Positions 1-9,150 are shown, counted from the stretch's first letter. The stretch: 12,133 bases of DNA from Ktedonobacterales bacterium (GCA_025450405.1 JANWHL010000190.1:1-12133), one strand, 5' to 3'. Translations and numbers: made by a program. The notes: generated from the letters alone by a model not told the origin.

Positions 1-220
1 CACCAATTATCGCTGGCGCGTGATGTAGTCCGGTCGCTCCACCATGCTCATCCTCACCTATACGCCGGTTGCGCCCGCGACCGGAAGGGCGGGGCGGTCT
101 GGCCGCGCAATGGTATACTTGGGGCCCATACCCGTACCTGGGACGGATGGCCACGCACGGCGGTCCAGTTGCGCTGGTCCATAGCGGACCACGTTTCCGC
201 GGGATGGTGGAGGTGACGCG
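1..220. other. Leader region upstream of the molybdoenzyme gene, no gene supported
   Basis: I see no convincing gene here. Short minus-strand frames run through bases 54-309, but they overlap the start of the real plus-strand gene and resemble no family. A 14-codon minus-strand frame near bases 1-50 (ATG AGC ATG GTG ..., ending TAA) is too short to call; it could be a small peptide or chance. The useful content is the extended -10 promoter at 111-119 and the ribosome site at 209-213 of the downstream gene. Confidence 0.6.
111..119 (+). promoter_or_regulatory. Extended -10 promoter candidate for the molybdoenzyme gene
   Basis: The sequence TGGTATACT contains an extended -10 element (TGn) followed by TATACT, which matches the sigma-70 consensus TATAAT at five of six positions. 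No good -35 box lies 16-18 bases upstream, as is usual for extended -10 promoters. It would start a transcript near base 126 with a leader of about 95 bases. It stands out as an AT-rich island in very GC-rich DNA. The function is inferred. Confidence 0.45.
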
Positions 221-2353
221 ATGGCGCTGAGCGAGACCCAGCCAGACGAGACACGGTCCGACCAGATCCACCTGGTGCGGGGGGCGTGCCCGCACGACTG
301 CCCGGACACCTGCGCGGTGGTGACCGAGGTGCGCGACGGGCGCGCGGTGCGCTTCTCCGCCGATCCCGATCATCCCGTCACCCAGGGCTGGCTCTGCGCC
401 AAGGTGCGCCCATACCTGGACCGCGTCTACCATCAGGACCGCCTGCTCTATCCCTTGCGGCGGGCCGGCCGCAAGGGCGAGGACCGCTGGGAGCGCATCG
501 GCTGGGACGAGGCCATCGCCACCATCGCCGACCGCTGGCGCGCCATCATGGCGACGGACGGCGCGGCGGCCATCCTGCCATACTCCTACAGCGGGACGCT
601 GGGGATGGTCCAGCTCGGCGTCACCAACGGGCGGCTCTGGAACCGGATGGGGGCTAGTGGGCTGGAGCGCTCGATCTGCGGCGCGGCGGCGGAGTTGGCG
701 GTGGAGACGACGATCGGGGGGCGCCTGGCACCCGACCCGACGGACCTCCTCCACAGTCGCCTGATCCTCATCTGGGGGCACAACCCGGCGAGCACGAATC
801 CACATGTGATGCCAATCCTGCGCGAGGCGCAGCGGCGCGGCGCCCGAGTGGTGGTGATCGACCCGCGCCGCACGATCACGGCGCGTTCGGCCGACGAGCA
901 CATCCAGCCGCGGCCGGCGACGGACGCGGCGCTGGCGCTGGGCCTGATGCACGTGCTCTTCGCCGAGGACCTGCATGACGAGCCATGGCTGGAGGCGCAT
1001 TCGATCGGCTGGCGCGCGCTGCGCGAGCGTGCGCTGGCGTATCCACCAGCGCATGTGGCAGCCATCACCGGGCTGCCGGCAGAGACCATCGTGGCCCTAG
1101 CGCGGCGCTACGCCACCACCAAACCCGCCCTGCTCAAGTTCGCCGACGGTGTGCAGCGCCACGGCAACGGCGGCCAGACGGCGCGGGCATTGGCGTGCCT
1201 GCCCGCCGTGGTAGGCCAGTACGGCGTGCGCGGTGGCGGTCTCTTCTACAGCATGAGCGGCTGGGTCCGCTGGGATGCCGAGGCGGTCGGCCACGCGAGC
1301 GAGTGCCCGCCGACACCGCGCGCGGTCAACATGAACCGGCTTGGGGCCGCGCTCACCGGCGAAGTGAGCGACCCGCCGATCCGCTCGCTCTACGTCTTCT
1401 GCGCCAATCCGGTCGCCTCGGCGCCCAACGCCAGTCTGACCGTGCGCGGCCTGGAGCGTGAGGACCTCTTCACCGTCGTTCACGACCTCTTCATGACCGA
1501 CACGGCGCGCTACGCCGATCTCGTGCTGCCGGCCACGAGCCAGCTGGAGCAGGTGGATCTGCACAAGCCATACGGACACCGGCATCTTCAGTACAATCAC
1601 GCCGCCATCGCGCCGCTGGGCGAGGCGAAGAGCAACTGGGACGTGATGCGCCTGCTGGCGCGGGCGCTGGGCTACGACGAGCCCTGGCTGCGCCAGGACG
1701 CCGAAGCGGTCATCGCCGAAGTGGTGGACGCGACGCGCGCCCACAATCCCCTGCTGGAAGGCATCACGCTGGAGCGGCTGCGGGCAGAGGGGACGGTGGC
1801 GCTGCGCTTCACGCCAGAGACCGAGGTGCCCTTCGCCGACGGCCATTTCGCCACGCCGTCGGGCAAGGTGGAGCTGCGCTGCGACGCCATGACGGCGCAC
1901 GGGGTGGACCCGCTGCCCGACTACCAGCCCCCGGCGGAATTCGCCGGCCACACGGACGACCCCGCGGCCGGCGATGGGCGGCTGGTGCTGCTCACCGGCG
2001 CGGCGCACCACTATGTCTCCAGCAGCCTGGCGAATGTCCCGGTGCTGCTGGCGAAGGAGGGCGAGCCCCACGTCGAGATCCATCCCGCTGATGCCGCCGC
2101 GCGTGGCATCGCCGACGGCGCGGAGGTGGACGTGCGCAGCGCGCGTGGGTGGGTGCGGCTGCGCGCCCGCTTGACGACGGGCGTCCGGCGCGGGGTGGTG
2201 GTCTCGCCCAAGGGTCCCTGGCCGCAATACGGCGCCGGCGGCCGCAATGTCAACTGGACCACCTCGGACGCGCTGGCCGACCTCGCGGGCCAGAGCACCT
2301 TCCACAGCAATCTCGTGGAGATCGCGCCGGCCCGGGAACCTCAGGACGCTTAG
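221..2353 (+). CDS. Molybdopterin-dependent oxidoreductase (DMSO reductase family), cytoplasmic
   Basis: This 710-residue protein belongs to the DMSO-reductase/formate-dehydrogenase-like molybdenum enzymes that carry a bis-MGD cofactor and one N-terminal 4Fe-4S cluster. The cluster ligands are Cys23, Cys27, Cys31 and Cys59 (C-x3-C-x3-C-x27-C). Cys153, in the stretch RSICGAAAE, sits where family members place the Mo-ligating Cys/Sec/Ser. Other family hallmarks are WGHNPASTNPH near 185, the segment MTDTARYADLVLPATS in the middle, and a C-terminal dinucleotide-binding domain from about 580 (LVLLTGAAHHY, later GPWPQYGAGGRNVNWTT). The N-terminus has no twin-arginine signal, so it should act in the cytosol. 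The ATG at 221 follows GGAGG at 209-213 with 7 bases of spacing. No iron-sulfur or membrane partner subunit is adjacent, so the electron partner is unknown. It could be an assimilatory, formate-dehydrogenase-like or biotin-sulfoxide-reductase-like enzyme; the substrate cannot be read from sequence. Confidence 0.9.
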   Translation: MALSETQPDETRSDQIHLVRGACPHDCPDTCAVVTEVRDGRAVRFSADPDHPVTQGWLCAKVRPYLDRVYHQDRLLYPLRRAGRKGEDRWERIGWDEAIATIADRWRAIMATDGAAAILPYSYSGTLGMVQLGVTNGRLWNRMGASGLERSICGAAAELAVETTIGGRLAPDPTDLLHSRLILIWGHNPASTNPHVMPILREAQRRGARVVVIDPRRTITARSADEHIQPRPATDAALALGLMHVLFAEDLHDEPWLEAHSIGWRALRERALAYPPAHVAAITGLPAETIVALARRYATTKPALLKFADGVQRHGNGGQTARALACLPAVVGQYGVRGGGLFYSMSGWVRWDAEAVGHASECPPTPRAVNMNRLGAALTGEVSDPPIRSLYVFCANPVASAPNASLTVRGLEREDLFTVVHDLFMTDTARYADLVLPATSQLEQVDLHKPYGHRHLQYNHAAIAPLGEAKSNWDVMRLLARALGYDEPWLRQDAEAVIAEVVDATRAHNPLLEGITLERLRAEGTVALRFTPETEVPFADGHFATPSGKVELRCDAMTAHGVDPLPDYQPPAEFAGHTDDPAAGDGRLVLLTGAAHHYVSSSLANVPVLLAKEGEPHVEIHPADAAARGIADGAEVDVRSARGWVRLRARLTTGVRRGVVVSPKGPWPQYGAGGRNVNWTTSDALADLAGQSTFHSNLVEIAPAREPQDA

Positions 2354-2410
2354 GTTGGTTTGCGGAACGTGGTCGCGAAGAGGAGAACGTGGACGCGCTT
2401 GGCGCCGCGC

Positions 2411-3643
2411 CTACGCGCCCGCACTGGCGCCTGTCTGAGCTGCCGCTCCGGCCGGCGCGCCCGCTGCGGCCTGCCGTGCCGCCGCCGCGAAGCCGGGCAA
2501 CGCGCGGTCGATCATCGCGTCGTTGGCCGTGAGCGAGATGCGGAAATAGCCTGGCAGCTCAACCCATGTCCCCGGTAGAACCAGAATATCGTGGGTGAGC
2601 AGCAGGTCGGCGAACGCGCGATCGTCCGGCCAGGGCGAGCGCGGCAGCAGGTAGAACGTACCCTCGGGCACGTGGACGTCGTAGCCCATGTCGCGCAGCG
2701 CGGCGACCATGCGATCGCGCCTGGTTTGCAGGTGACCGATGTCAATCGACAGGGCTTCGAGGTCGGCCAGCCCGTGCTGGAGCAGCGCGTTGGCTACGGC
2801 ATAGCCGGTGGTGAACTGCGAGACCTGCAGGGCACCGCGCACCTCCTCGCGGTCTGGCATGTTCGGTGGGAGGGCGACGTAGCCGAGGCGCTGACCCGGT
2901 GTGAGCAGCGTCTTGCCATAGGTGTAAATGAGGAAGGAAGCGGGATAGAATCTGGTGGGGCTGGGGTATGTGTGTCCATCGTAGAGGATGCGCGAATACG
3001 CCTCGTCGGAGAGCAGGTAGATCGGGCGGCCGTTGCGTGCGGAGGCCGCGGTGAGCACGGCGGCGAGGCGTTCGAGCGTCTCTGGCGGATAGATCTTGCC
3101 GGTGGGATTGTGCGGTGAGTTGACGATGATCGCGCGCGTCCGCGCGGTGATAGCGGCGGCGATGGCGTCCACGTCGAGGTCAAAGGTGGCGAGGTCCACC
3201 TTGACGCGCACTGGGACGGCGCCGGCGCCGAGGATGTAGGTCTCATAGAAGAACCAGGGCGGGGAGAGGAAGATCACTTCGTCGCCGCGGTCCACCACCG
3301 CGCCCAGCGCCGCGGCAATCCCGCCCGTGGCGCCATTGGTCAGGATGACATCCTCAGATGCGAAGGGCATGCCATGACGCGCGCGCAGGGTCTCAGCCAC
3401 GACCACCTGGGCGCCCGGGTCGTTGTGCCGGTACGCGAACCAATCCTTGTCCTGGGGCACACTCCAGCGCTGGAGCGCCGCCACGTACTCAGGCAGCGGC
3501 AGGTCGTGCGGGTTGCCCACCATGAAGTTGGCGGCGTCCGGGTCGTTCTGGCGGCGCGCCTGAGGCGAGGCGGTGAGAAACTCGAGGACCGGCGCGCCCG
3601 CGCGCAGCGTCGCGATGCGGTGTGAGACAGCCTGTGTCGTCAT
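2411..3643 (-). CDS. Pyridoxal-phosphate aminotransferase, class I/II fold
   Basis: This 410-residue PLP enzyme of the aspartate-aminotransferase fold moves an amino group between an amino acid and a 2-oxo acid in the cytosol. Visible landmarks are the cofactor-phosphate loop TNGATGG (102-108), NSPHNPTG (175-182) with the ring-contacting Asn, SDEAYS (212-217) with the PLP-nitrogen Asp213 and Tyr216, the Schiff-base Lys244 in YTYGKTLLTPGQRLGY, and the substrate-carboxylate Arg368 in YFRISL. All key residues are present. The C-terminus ends in an Ala/Gly-rich tail of about 20 residues (390-410) that looks non-catalytic. A longer reading frame begins at 3733, but the ATG at 3641-3643 is preceded by a perfect AGGAGG, so I use that start. 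It converges on the molybdoenzyme gene with 57 bases between stop codons. The substrate (aspartate, aromatic, alanine or other) is not determinable. Confidence 0.9.
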   Translation of the reverse strand: MTTQAVSHRIATLRAGAPVLEFLTASPQARRQNDPDAANFMVGNPHDLPLPEYVAALQRWSVPQDKDWFAYRHNDPGAQVVVAETLRARHGMPFASEDVILTNGATGGIAAALGAVVDRGDEVIFLSPPWFFYETYILGAGAVPVRVKVDLATFDLDVDAIAAAITARTRAIIVNSPHNPTGKIYPPETLERLAAVLTAASARNGRPIYLLSDEAYSRILYDGHTYPSPTRFYPASFLIYTYGKTLLTPGQRLGYVALPPNMPDREEVRGALQVSQFTTGYAVANALLQHGLADLEALSIDIGHLQTRRDRMVAALRDMGYDVHVPEGTFYLLPRSPWPDDRAFADLLLTHDILVLPGTWVELPGYFRISLTANDAMIDRALPGFAAAARQAAAGAPAGAAAQTGASAGA

Positions 3644-3652
3644 GGGGGAGTG

Positions 3653-3658
3653 CCTCCT
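3653..3658 (-). promoter_or_regulatory. Shine-Dalgarno site that fixes the aminotransferase start
   Basis: The minus strand reads AGGAGG here, nine bases before the ATG at 3643. This argues against the in-frame upstream ATG at 3733, whose extra 30 residues show no family similarity. Confidence 0.85.
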
Positions 3659-3689
3659 GGAGCGGTCGAGACGGTTGCCGGCGGCCACA

Positions 3690-3718
3690 GCATCCGCGGC
3701 GCCGGAATCTCCGGATGC
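3690..3718 (-). promoter_or_regulatory. Nested hairpin in the aminotransferase leader
   Basis: A 7-base stem (GCATCCG at 3690-3696 paired with CGGATGC at 3712-3718) encloses a smaller dyad, which reads CCGGA-GAT-TCCGG on the minus strand. The structure would lie in the 5' leader of the aminotransferase mRNA, about 45 bases above its ribosome site. There is no U-tract, so it is not a classic terminator. It could be a leader regulatory fold or a chance product of high GC. Confidence 0.3.
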
Positions 3719-3749
3719 GCGGGGCATGGCCACGCTCGCGCCGATGGCA

Positions 3750-3777
3750 TCACCGGCCGCTCATGAGCGGCCGGTGA
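3750..3777. repeat. Perfect 28-bp palindrome in the PP2C-aminotransferase spacer
   Basis: Bases 3750-3777 read the same on both strands: the half-site TCACCGGCCGCTCA is followed directly by its exact complement, with no central spacer. It sits 46 bases past the stop codon of the PP2C gene and about 107 bases upstream of the aminotransferase start, both on the minus strand. As RNA it would make a very stable stem, but no T-run follows on either side, so a simple rho-independent terminator is doubtful. Alternatives are a dimeric-repressor operator or an mRNA 3'-end stabiliser. Confidence 0.75.
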
Positions 3778-3823
3778 AAATCCCAAGCCACCGCACGGGT
3801 CATGCCACGCCGGGCTCGCTACC

Positions 3824-6340
3824 CTATGGCCCAGCGACCACCCGCATGCCGGGCTGCGCCGGGTGCGCCGTGGGGTCGTCGAGCATGCGCACCACGATGA
3901 CGCTGATGTTGTCCTCGCCACCGTTGTTGTTCGCTTCGCGGACCAGCACCTGCGTCGCCTGACGCGGGTCGGCGTTGGTGCGCAGGATGTTATCGATCTC
4001 GGGGTCGCGAATCATCTCCCAGAGGCCGTCCGAGCAGAGCAAGAGACGATCACCCGCCTGCAGCGGCACATGGAAGAAGTCCACGGCGCTATCCTCATGC
4101 TGGCCACCGAGGCTGCGATAGATTTGGTTGCGGCGGGGATGGGTGTAGACGTCGTCGGGCTGGATGACTCCCGCCGAGGCGAGACTGGCCACCACCGAGT
4201 GATCGGTGGTGATGCGGCTCAGGCCGCTTTCGGGGTTGAGGAGATAGGTTCGGCTGTCACCACAATTGGCGACGTGGGCGACATCACCTACCACGAGCGC
4301 GGCGGTGATGGTGGTGCCCATGTCGCCGCCCTTGTTCAGATTGAGATTGCGCAGCTCGGCATTGGCGTGCGTGATCCCCTCGCGCAGCAGCGTGGTGAGC
4401 GCATCGCCATCCAGGGGCTGGCCGCTGGTGAGGGCCGGCACCACATGGCCCGAGACGATCTCGATGGTCAGGCGGCTGGCATCGTTGCCATGCGTATGGC
4501 CGCCCATGCCGTCGGTCACGATGAAGAGCCCGTACGACTGGGGGCGCCCGTTCATCAGGCGCATCCCGGTGATGGCCAGGATGTTGTCCTGGTTGGGACC
4601 ACCGGCGCGCTTGCGTCCGGGGTCCGTGAGGCCCGAGGCCTGCGGCACCAGATTCGCGCCGCGCCCAATGGTGACCGCGCCCACCGATGCGGCGGCTGGC
4701 ATGCGCTCGGTTTGCGCGTTCTCGATGGTGGCGCCCAATGGCACGGAGCCGGGAGCGGGCGCGCCCATTGGCCGGGAGGACACCGGGCCGCCCGCCAGGG
4801 GAGAGCCGACTGGGGGAGAGCCAACGGGGGGAGAGCCGACTGGGGAAGACCACGCGGACGGCGCGGGGCGCGACGGCGCGGCGGGGCGCGCGAACGCCAC
4901 GTCCGCCGCGGGACCACTCGGGGCGCCTCCGGGCCCGCGGACCGGGCGCGAGGGCGGCGCACTGCCCATCGGCCGGCCACCCGGACCGGGACGGTCACCG
5001 CGCCGGCGCAGGAAGAGATAGGCCACCGCGAGCAGCAGCAGCAGGACCAGCACGCCCACGACCCCGACGATCAGGAGGCTGCCATAGCGGGAGAGGAAGC
5101 CGGACCCCGGCGAGGTCGCCGTGGTCGTCGGTACCGGGGACGGGACAGAGCCGGCGACGGCGGTGGTCTTGTGCTCGGCGGCCGTCAGATACGCCCCGAC
5201 GCCCGCGAAGTCCGGATCCGAGGTGGTGAGCGTGGTGAATGCGGTCGTCGCGCCCGCGAAGTCGGCGGGGCTCGCGTAGAAGGACGTGAGGCCCTGGCTC
5301 CAGCCGGTCATCAGCGGGCCGCGCTTGCCCGAGACGGCTCCAATACCCTGCACCACCTGCGCGAGCGGGGTGATGACGTGGGTGTTGCCGCTTACGATCA
5401 CCATGCCGACCAGCGCGCCGTTGTCGTTGATCACCGGTGCCCCGGCGCTGACCGCGTCGGCGTAGACACTCGCCGTGGTGGTGGGCTGGCCGCCGGTCGC
5501 GGGCGTATGCACCGGGAGGGGTGTGCCGCCCACGACCGTCGCGTATTGCGGGGTGGGCGTGGGAGGCTTGGTGGCGGCGGGCACGATCTCCTGATTGAGC
5601 TGCGCGGCCGCGAAGGTCACGGGGGTGAGCGTGTCGCTGATCTCGCTGGTGGTCAACGCGTCACGGGCGATGAGCTGGCCGTCGGCCGTGCCGAGGTCGA
5701 CCACGGTCTGGTCGGTTCCGGCGGGTGGATCCGAGGGCTGGGGCGGTGTGAGCACCGGCAGATCGTGGCTGGGGGCACCGCTCGCCGGAGTGAGCGGCAA
5801 GGTTACCAACTTGGGGCTGAACGGGCCGCCGGTCGTGACGATCACGGACGGGTCCACGGTATAGGTGATGGCGCCGAGATGCTGGGCGGCGGTGCCGGTG
5901 TAGGCGGCGCCCAGGGTCACAACGATGCGCTCCAGTCCCCAGCTCTGGGAGGCGACGCCATTGAGCTGCTGGAAGGCGGCCTGGACACCCTGGCAGGGCG
6001 TTTGGGGGTTGACCACACTGGTGGCGGTGACCACATAGTTGAACGAGTTGGAGGGTGTCGTGCCCACGAGCGCACCCGCCCCGGCGCAGGCCACGGGGAC
6101 GGGAATCGGACCGGAGTTGGATGTGGTGCCATAGTAGTATGTGAGGACGCGCACCACGGCGGGTCCCGCATAGGCCACCGCCTCAGCGGGCCGGCCGGAC
6201 GCGAGCGCCCGCGTGTGAGGAGCTGGCGCCGGGCTTGCCCCCACCGCGGCGGACGGCGCGCCGAGCAGGGCGATCCACCCCGCCAGGCACACCACGGCGA
6301 GCGCCAGCGCGCCCAGTCGATAGATGCTCCTCGATGCCAT
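3824..6340 (-). CDS. Membrane PP2C-type Ser/Thr phosphatase with a degenerate trypsin-like sensor domain
   Basis: This 838-residue protein has five parts. (1) A signal anchor at about 9-35 (LGALALAVVCLAGWIALLGA). (2) An extracytoplasmic region at about 50-415 with a trypsin/HtrA-like layout: GAGALVG (86-92), VVTATSVVNP (103-112), HDLPVL (192-197), SAGAPVIN (298-305). The catalytic His and Ser positions appear to be Ser108 and Ala299, so it is probably not a protease. (3) One membrane helix at about 422-444, followed by RRR. (4) A Pro/Gly/Ser linker at about 448-570 with a PVGSP triplication. (5) A complete PPM/PP2C domain at about 570-825, with NQDN (583), DGMGG (610-614), DMGTT (673), NCGDSR (692-697), SDGLWE (770-775) and GGEDN (807-811); all metal-binding Asp residues are kept. 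It should dephosphorylate Ser/Thr-phosphoproteins in the cytosol under control of the outer domain. The start is set by the ribosome site at 6349-6353. No kinase partner is adjacent. Confidence 0.88.
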   Translation of the reverse strand: MASRSIYRLGALALAVVCLAGWIALLGAPSAAVGASPAPAPHTRALASGRPAEAVAYAGPAVVRVLTYYYGTTSNSGPIPVPVACAGAGALVGTTPSNSFNYVVTATSVVNPQTPCQGVQAAFQQLNGVASQSWGLERIVVTLGAAYTGTAAQHLGAITYTVDPSVIVTTGGPFSPKLVTLPLTPASGAPSHDLPVLTPPQPSDPPAGTDQTVVDLGTADGQLIARDALTTSEISDTLTPVTFAAAQLNQEIVPAATKPPTPTPQYATVVGGTPLPVHTPATGGQPTTTASVYADAVSAGAPVINDNGALVGMVIVSGNTHVITPLAQVVQGIGAVSGKRGPLMTGWSQGLTSFYASPADFAGATTAFTTLTTSDPDFAGVGAYLTAAEHKTTAVAGSVPSPVPTTTATSPGSGFLSRYGSLLIVGVVGVLVLLLLLAVAYLFLRRRGDRPGPGGRPMGSAPPSRPVRGPGGAPSGPAADVAFARPAAPSRPAPSAWSSPVGSPPVGSPPVGSPLAGGPVSSRPMGAPAPGSVPLGATIENAQTERMPAAASVGAVTIGRGANLVPQASGLTDPGRKRAGGPNQDNILAITGMRLMNGRPQSYGLFIVTDGMGGHTHGNDASRLTIEIVSGHVVPALTSGQPLDGDALTTLLREGITHANAELRNLNLNKGGDMGTTITAALVVGDVAHVANCGDSRTYLLNPESGLSRITTDHSVVASLASAGVIQPDDVYTHPRRNQIYRSLGGQHEDSAVDFFHVPLQAGDRLLLCSDGLWEMIRDPEIDNILRTNADPRQATQVLVREANNNGGEDNISVIVVRMLDDPTAHPAQPGMRVVAGP
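4800..4844 (-). repeat. Three tandem 15-bp units coding PVGSP in the phosphatase linker
   Basis: Three in-frame 15-base units (plus strand: GGAGAGCCGACTGGG, a copy with two changes, then the first form again) encode PVGSP three times at residues 500-514. The unit length is a multiple of three, so gain or loss of copies would keep the frame and only alter linker length. Confidence 0.85.
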
Positions 6341-6348
6341 CACCACGT

Positions 6349-6353
6349 CCTCC
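6349..6353 (-). promoter_or_regulatory. Shine-Dalgarno site that fixes the phosphatase start
   Basis: The minus strand reads GGAGG eight bases before the ATG at 6338-6340. The other in-frame ATG at 6353-6355 has its purine run directly against it, and the earliest frame start at 6478 would add 46 Arg-rich residues ahead of the signal anchor. Both are poorer choices. Confidence 0.75.
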
Positions 6354-6473
6354 ATCCTCCCCGGCCGGCCTGTCGCGCTCCGGGCGCCTTCCTCGACGCG
6401 TTCCCCAAATGTCCTCGGCCATGCCCGGGACCGCTCGAAGCGTGCCGCCGGCCGCGCGCGTGGGGCGGATAGT

Positions 6474-6503
6474 ACCATACCACCATGGCGCCTAGCCTGC
6501 CAA
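6474..6503 (-). promoter_or_regulatory. Possible sigma-70 promoter for the phosphatase gene
   Basis: On the minus strand TTGGCA (6503-6498, five of six to TTGACA) is followed after 18 bases by TATGGT (6479-6474, four of six to TATAAT). A transcript would begin near 6467 and carry a leader of about 125 bases. The match is modest, and the overlapping TACTAT at 6474-6469 is an alternative -10. Confidence 0.3.
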
Positions 6504-6705
6504 ACGCCGTAGCGGCGCCACTCCCCATTGGTGTAACGTGCGTAGGGTCAATACTTCTACATGGCATCGCCTACATGGCCTTGCCCATGCCCATGGGTTG
6601 GGCATCCGCCACCATGGCCGCGACGCGACCGCGGAGTGCCTGGAGCGGGCCCACCCGTGACAGCAAAACGGACGTCATCCCAGGCGCGGCCTGACGAGGA
6701 GCGGT

Positions 6706-7356
6706 ATGGAGCCGGAGATGGCGGCGTTGGAGCCGGAGATGGCGGCGTTGGAGCCGGAGGCGCTGGACGCGCTCCTGCGCGCGGAGCTTGGCCGGCCGCT
6801 GGTGGTGGTCGGGCTCACGCTGGCCGCGGGCGCGGCAACGGGCGCGGGTCTGGATACGCCGCTGGGTGAGCCGCCGGCTGGCCCGATCGCCGGGCTGGCG
6901 CGCTACGGCGAGCTGTGGGTGCGCTGGCTGGCGGCGGGCACACGCCTGGCCGACGCGCTGGGGCGAGCGGCGGTGCTGGATGCCGACGCGCTGCTGATCT
7001 GGGTGCCGGAATCAAAGAGCGCGGAGTCCGGCGCCGGTACGGATCCCGAGGCGGAGGCCGACGTGGAGGCCAGCGCGAGCCGCGACTCGGAGCCCGGCGC
7101 GGGCAGGACGGCACCACTGGCGGTGCCCTTGCTGCGTGCGGTGATGGGCGCGGCGGACGCGGATGGCCTGCATGACCGCGCGGTGATGCTGCTGGTGGGG
7201 CCGGGCGCTTCACGCGGGCTGGCCCGCGCGCTCGGCTATGACGATGGCTTCGGCGCGGACGCGCCGGTCGCGTTGGTGGCCACGGCGGCGGCCGACGGAG
7301 CGCTGGCCAGCGCGCGCCTGCGGGGTGGCGGCAGTAGTCCACCGTGCTATCTGTAA
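6706..7356 (+). CDS. Small protein resembling the cobalamin-binding domain of lysine 5,6-aminomutase beta subunit, degenerate
   Basis: This 216-residue soluble protein opens with a duplicated motif (MEPEMAALEPEMAALEPEAL). The rest follows the order of the Rossmann-like B12 domain of KamE/ornithine-aminomutase proteins as I recall it: a first strand RPLVVVGLTLA (30-40), a GLD turn (48-50), a strand ADALLIWVPES (93-103), an acidic low-complexity insert (about 104-134), then HDRAVMLLVGPGASRGLARALGYDDGFG (156-183). The last segment matches the family end 'GGPRITHELA.ELGYDAGFG'. The cobalt-ligating DxHxxG motif is missing: the His column is occupied by Thr45. It probably does not bind B12 in the base-off/His-on way, if at all. 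The aminomutase catalytic subunit is not in the window. AGGAG lies only 4 bases before the ATG, so the in-frame ATG at 6718 is an alternative start. The gene is well supported; the family call is an inference from memory of motifs. Confidence 0.6.
   Translation: MEPEMAALEPEMAALEPEALDALLRAELGRPLVVVGLTLAAGAATGAGLDTPLGEPPAGPIAGLARYGELWVRWLAAGTRLADALGRAAVLDADALLIWVPESKSAESGAGTDPEAEADVEASASRDSEPGAGRTAPLAVPLLRAVMGAADADGLHDRAVMLLVGPGASRGLARALGYDDGFGADAPVALVATAAADGALASARLRGGGSSPPCYL
6709..6759 (+). repeat. 21-bp tandem duplication at the 5' end of the small gene
   Basis: The 21-base unit that begins GAGCCGGAGATGG is present twice without any mismatch (6709-6729 and 6730-6750), followed by 9 bases of a third copy. 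It codes EPEMAAL twice. Perfect identity suggests a recent duplication. Each copy carries a GGAG and an in-frame ATG, so it also multiplies possible start sites. Confidence 0.9.
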
Positions 7357-7377
7357 GCGGGTCAGGCCATGCGCGGG

Positions 7378-9146
<1,769 letters not shown>

Positions 9147-9150
<4 letters not shown>

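Larger units (their letters stand above)
6341..6705. other. Divergent intergenic region between the phosphatase and the B12-domain-like gene
   Basis: This 365-bp spacer separates two genes that read away from each other, so it should hold promoters for both. It is less GC-rich around 6465-6605 than the flanking genes. For the minus-strand gene I see TTGGCA (6498-6503) and TATGGT (6474-6479). For the plus-strand gene only a weak pair is present: TTGGTG at 6528-6533 and AATACT at 6550-6555. A dyad lies at 6582-6604 (TGCCCA ... TGGGCA around a central CCCATGGG). No open frame here resembles a gene. Confidence 0.5.

Noticed and set aside
1097..2305. 402-codon minus-strand frame inside the molybdoenzyme gene
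   Set aside because: It is a shadow of a clearly recognisable molybdopterin enzyme and carries no motif.
3750..3777. Rho-independent terminator
   Set aside because: The stem is strong, but neither strand has a T-run after it.
3863..6472. 869-codon open frame on the plus strand, antisense to the phosphatase
   Set aside because: It mirrors the phosphatase gene along nearly its full length, is dominated by Gly/Arg/His/Ala typical of the reverse of GC-rich coding DNA, and shows no family motif.
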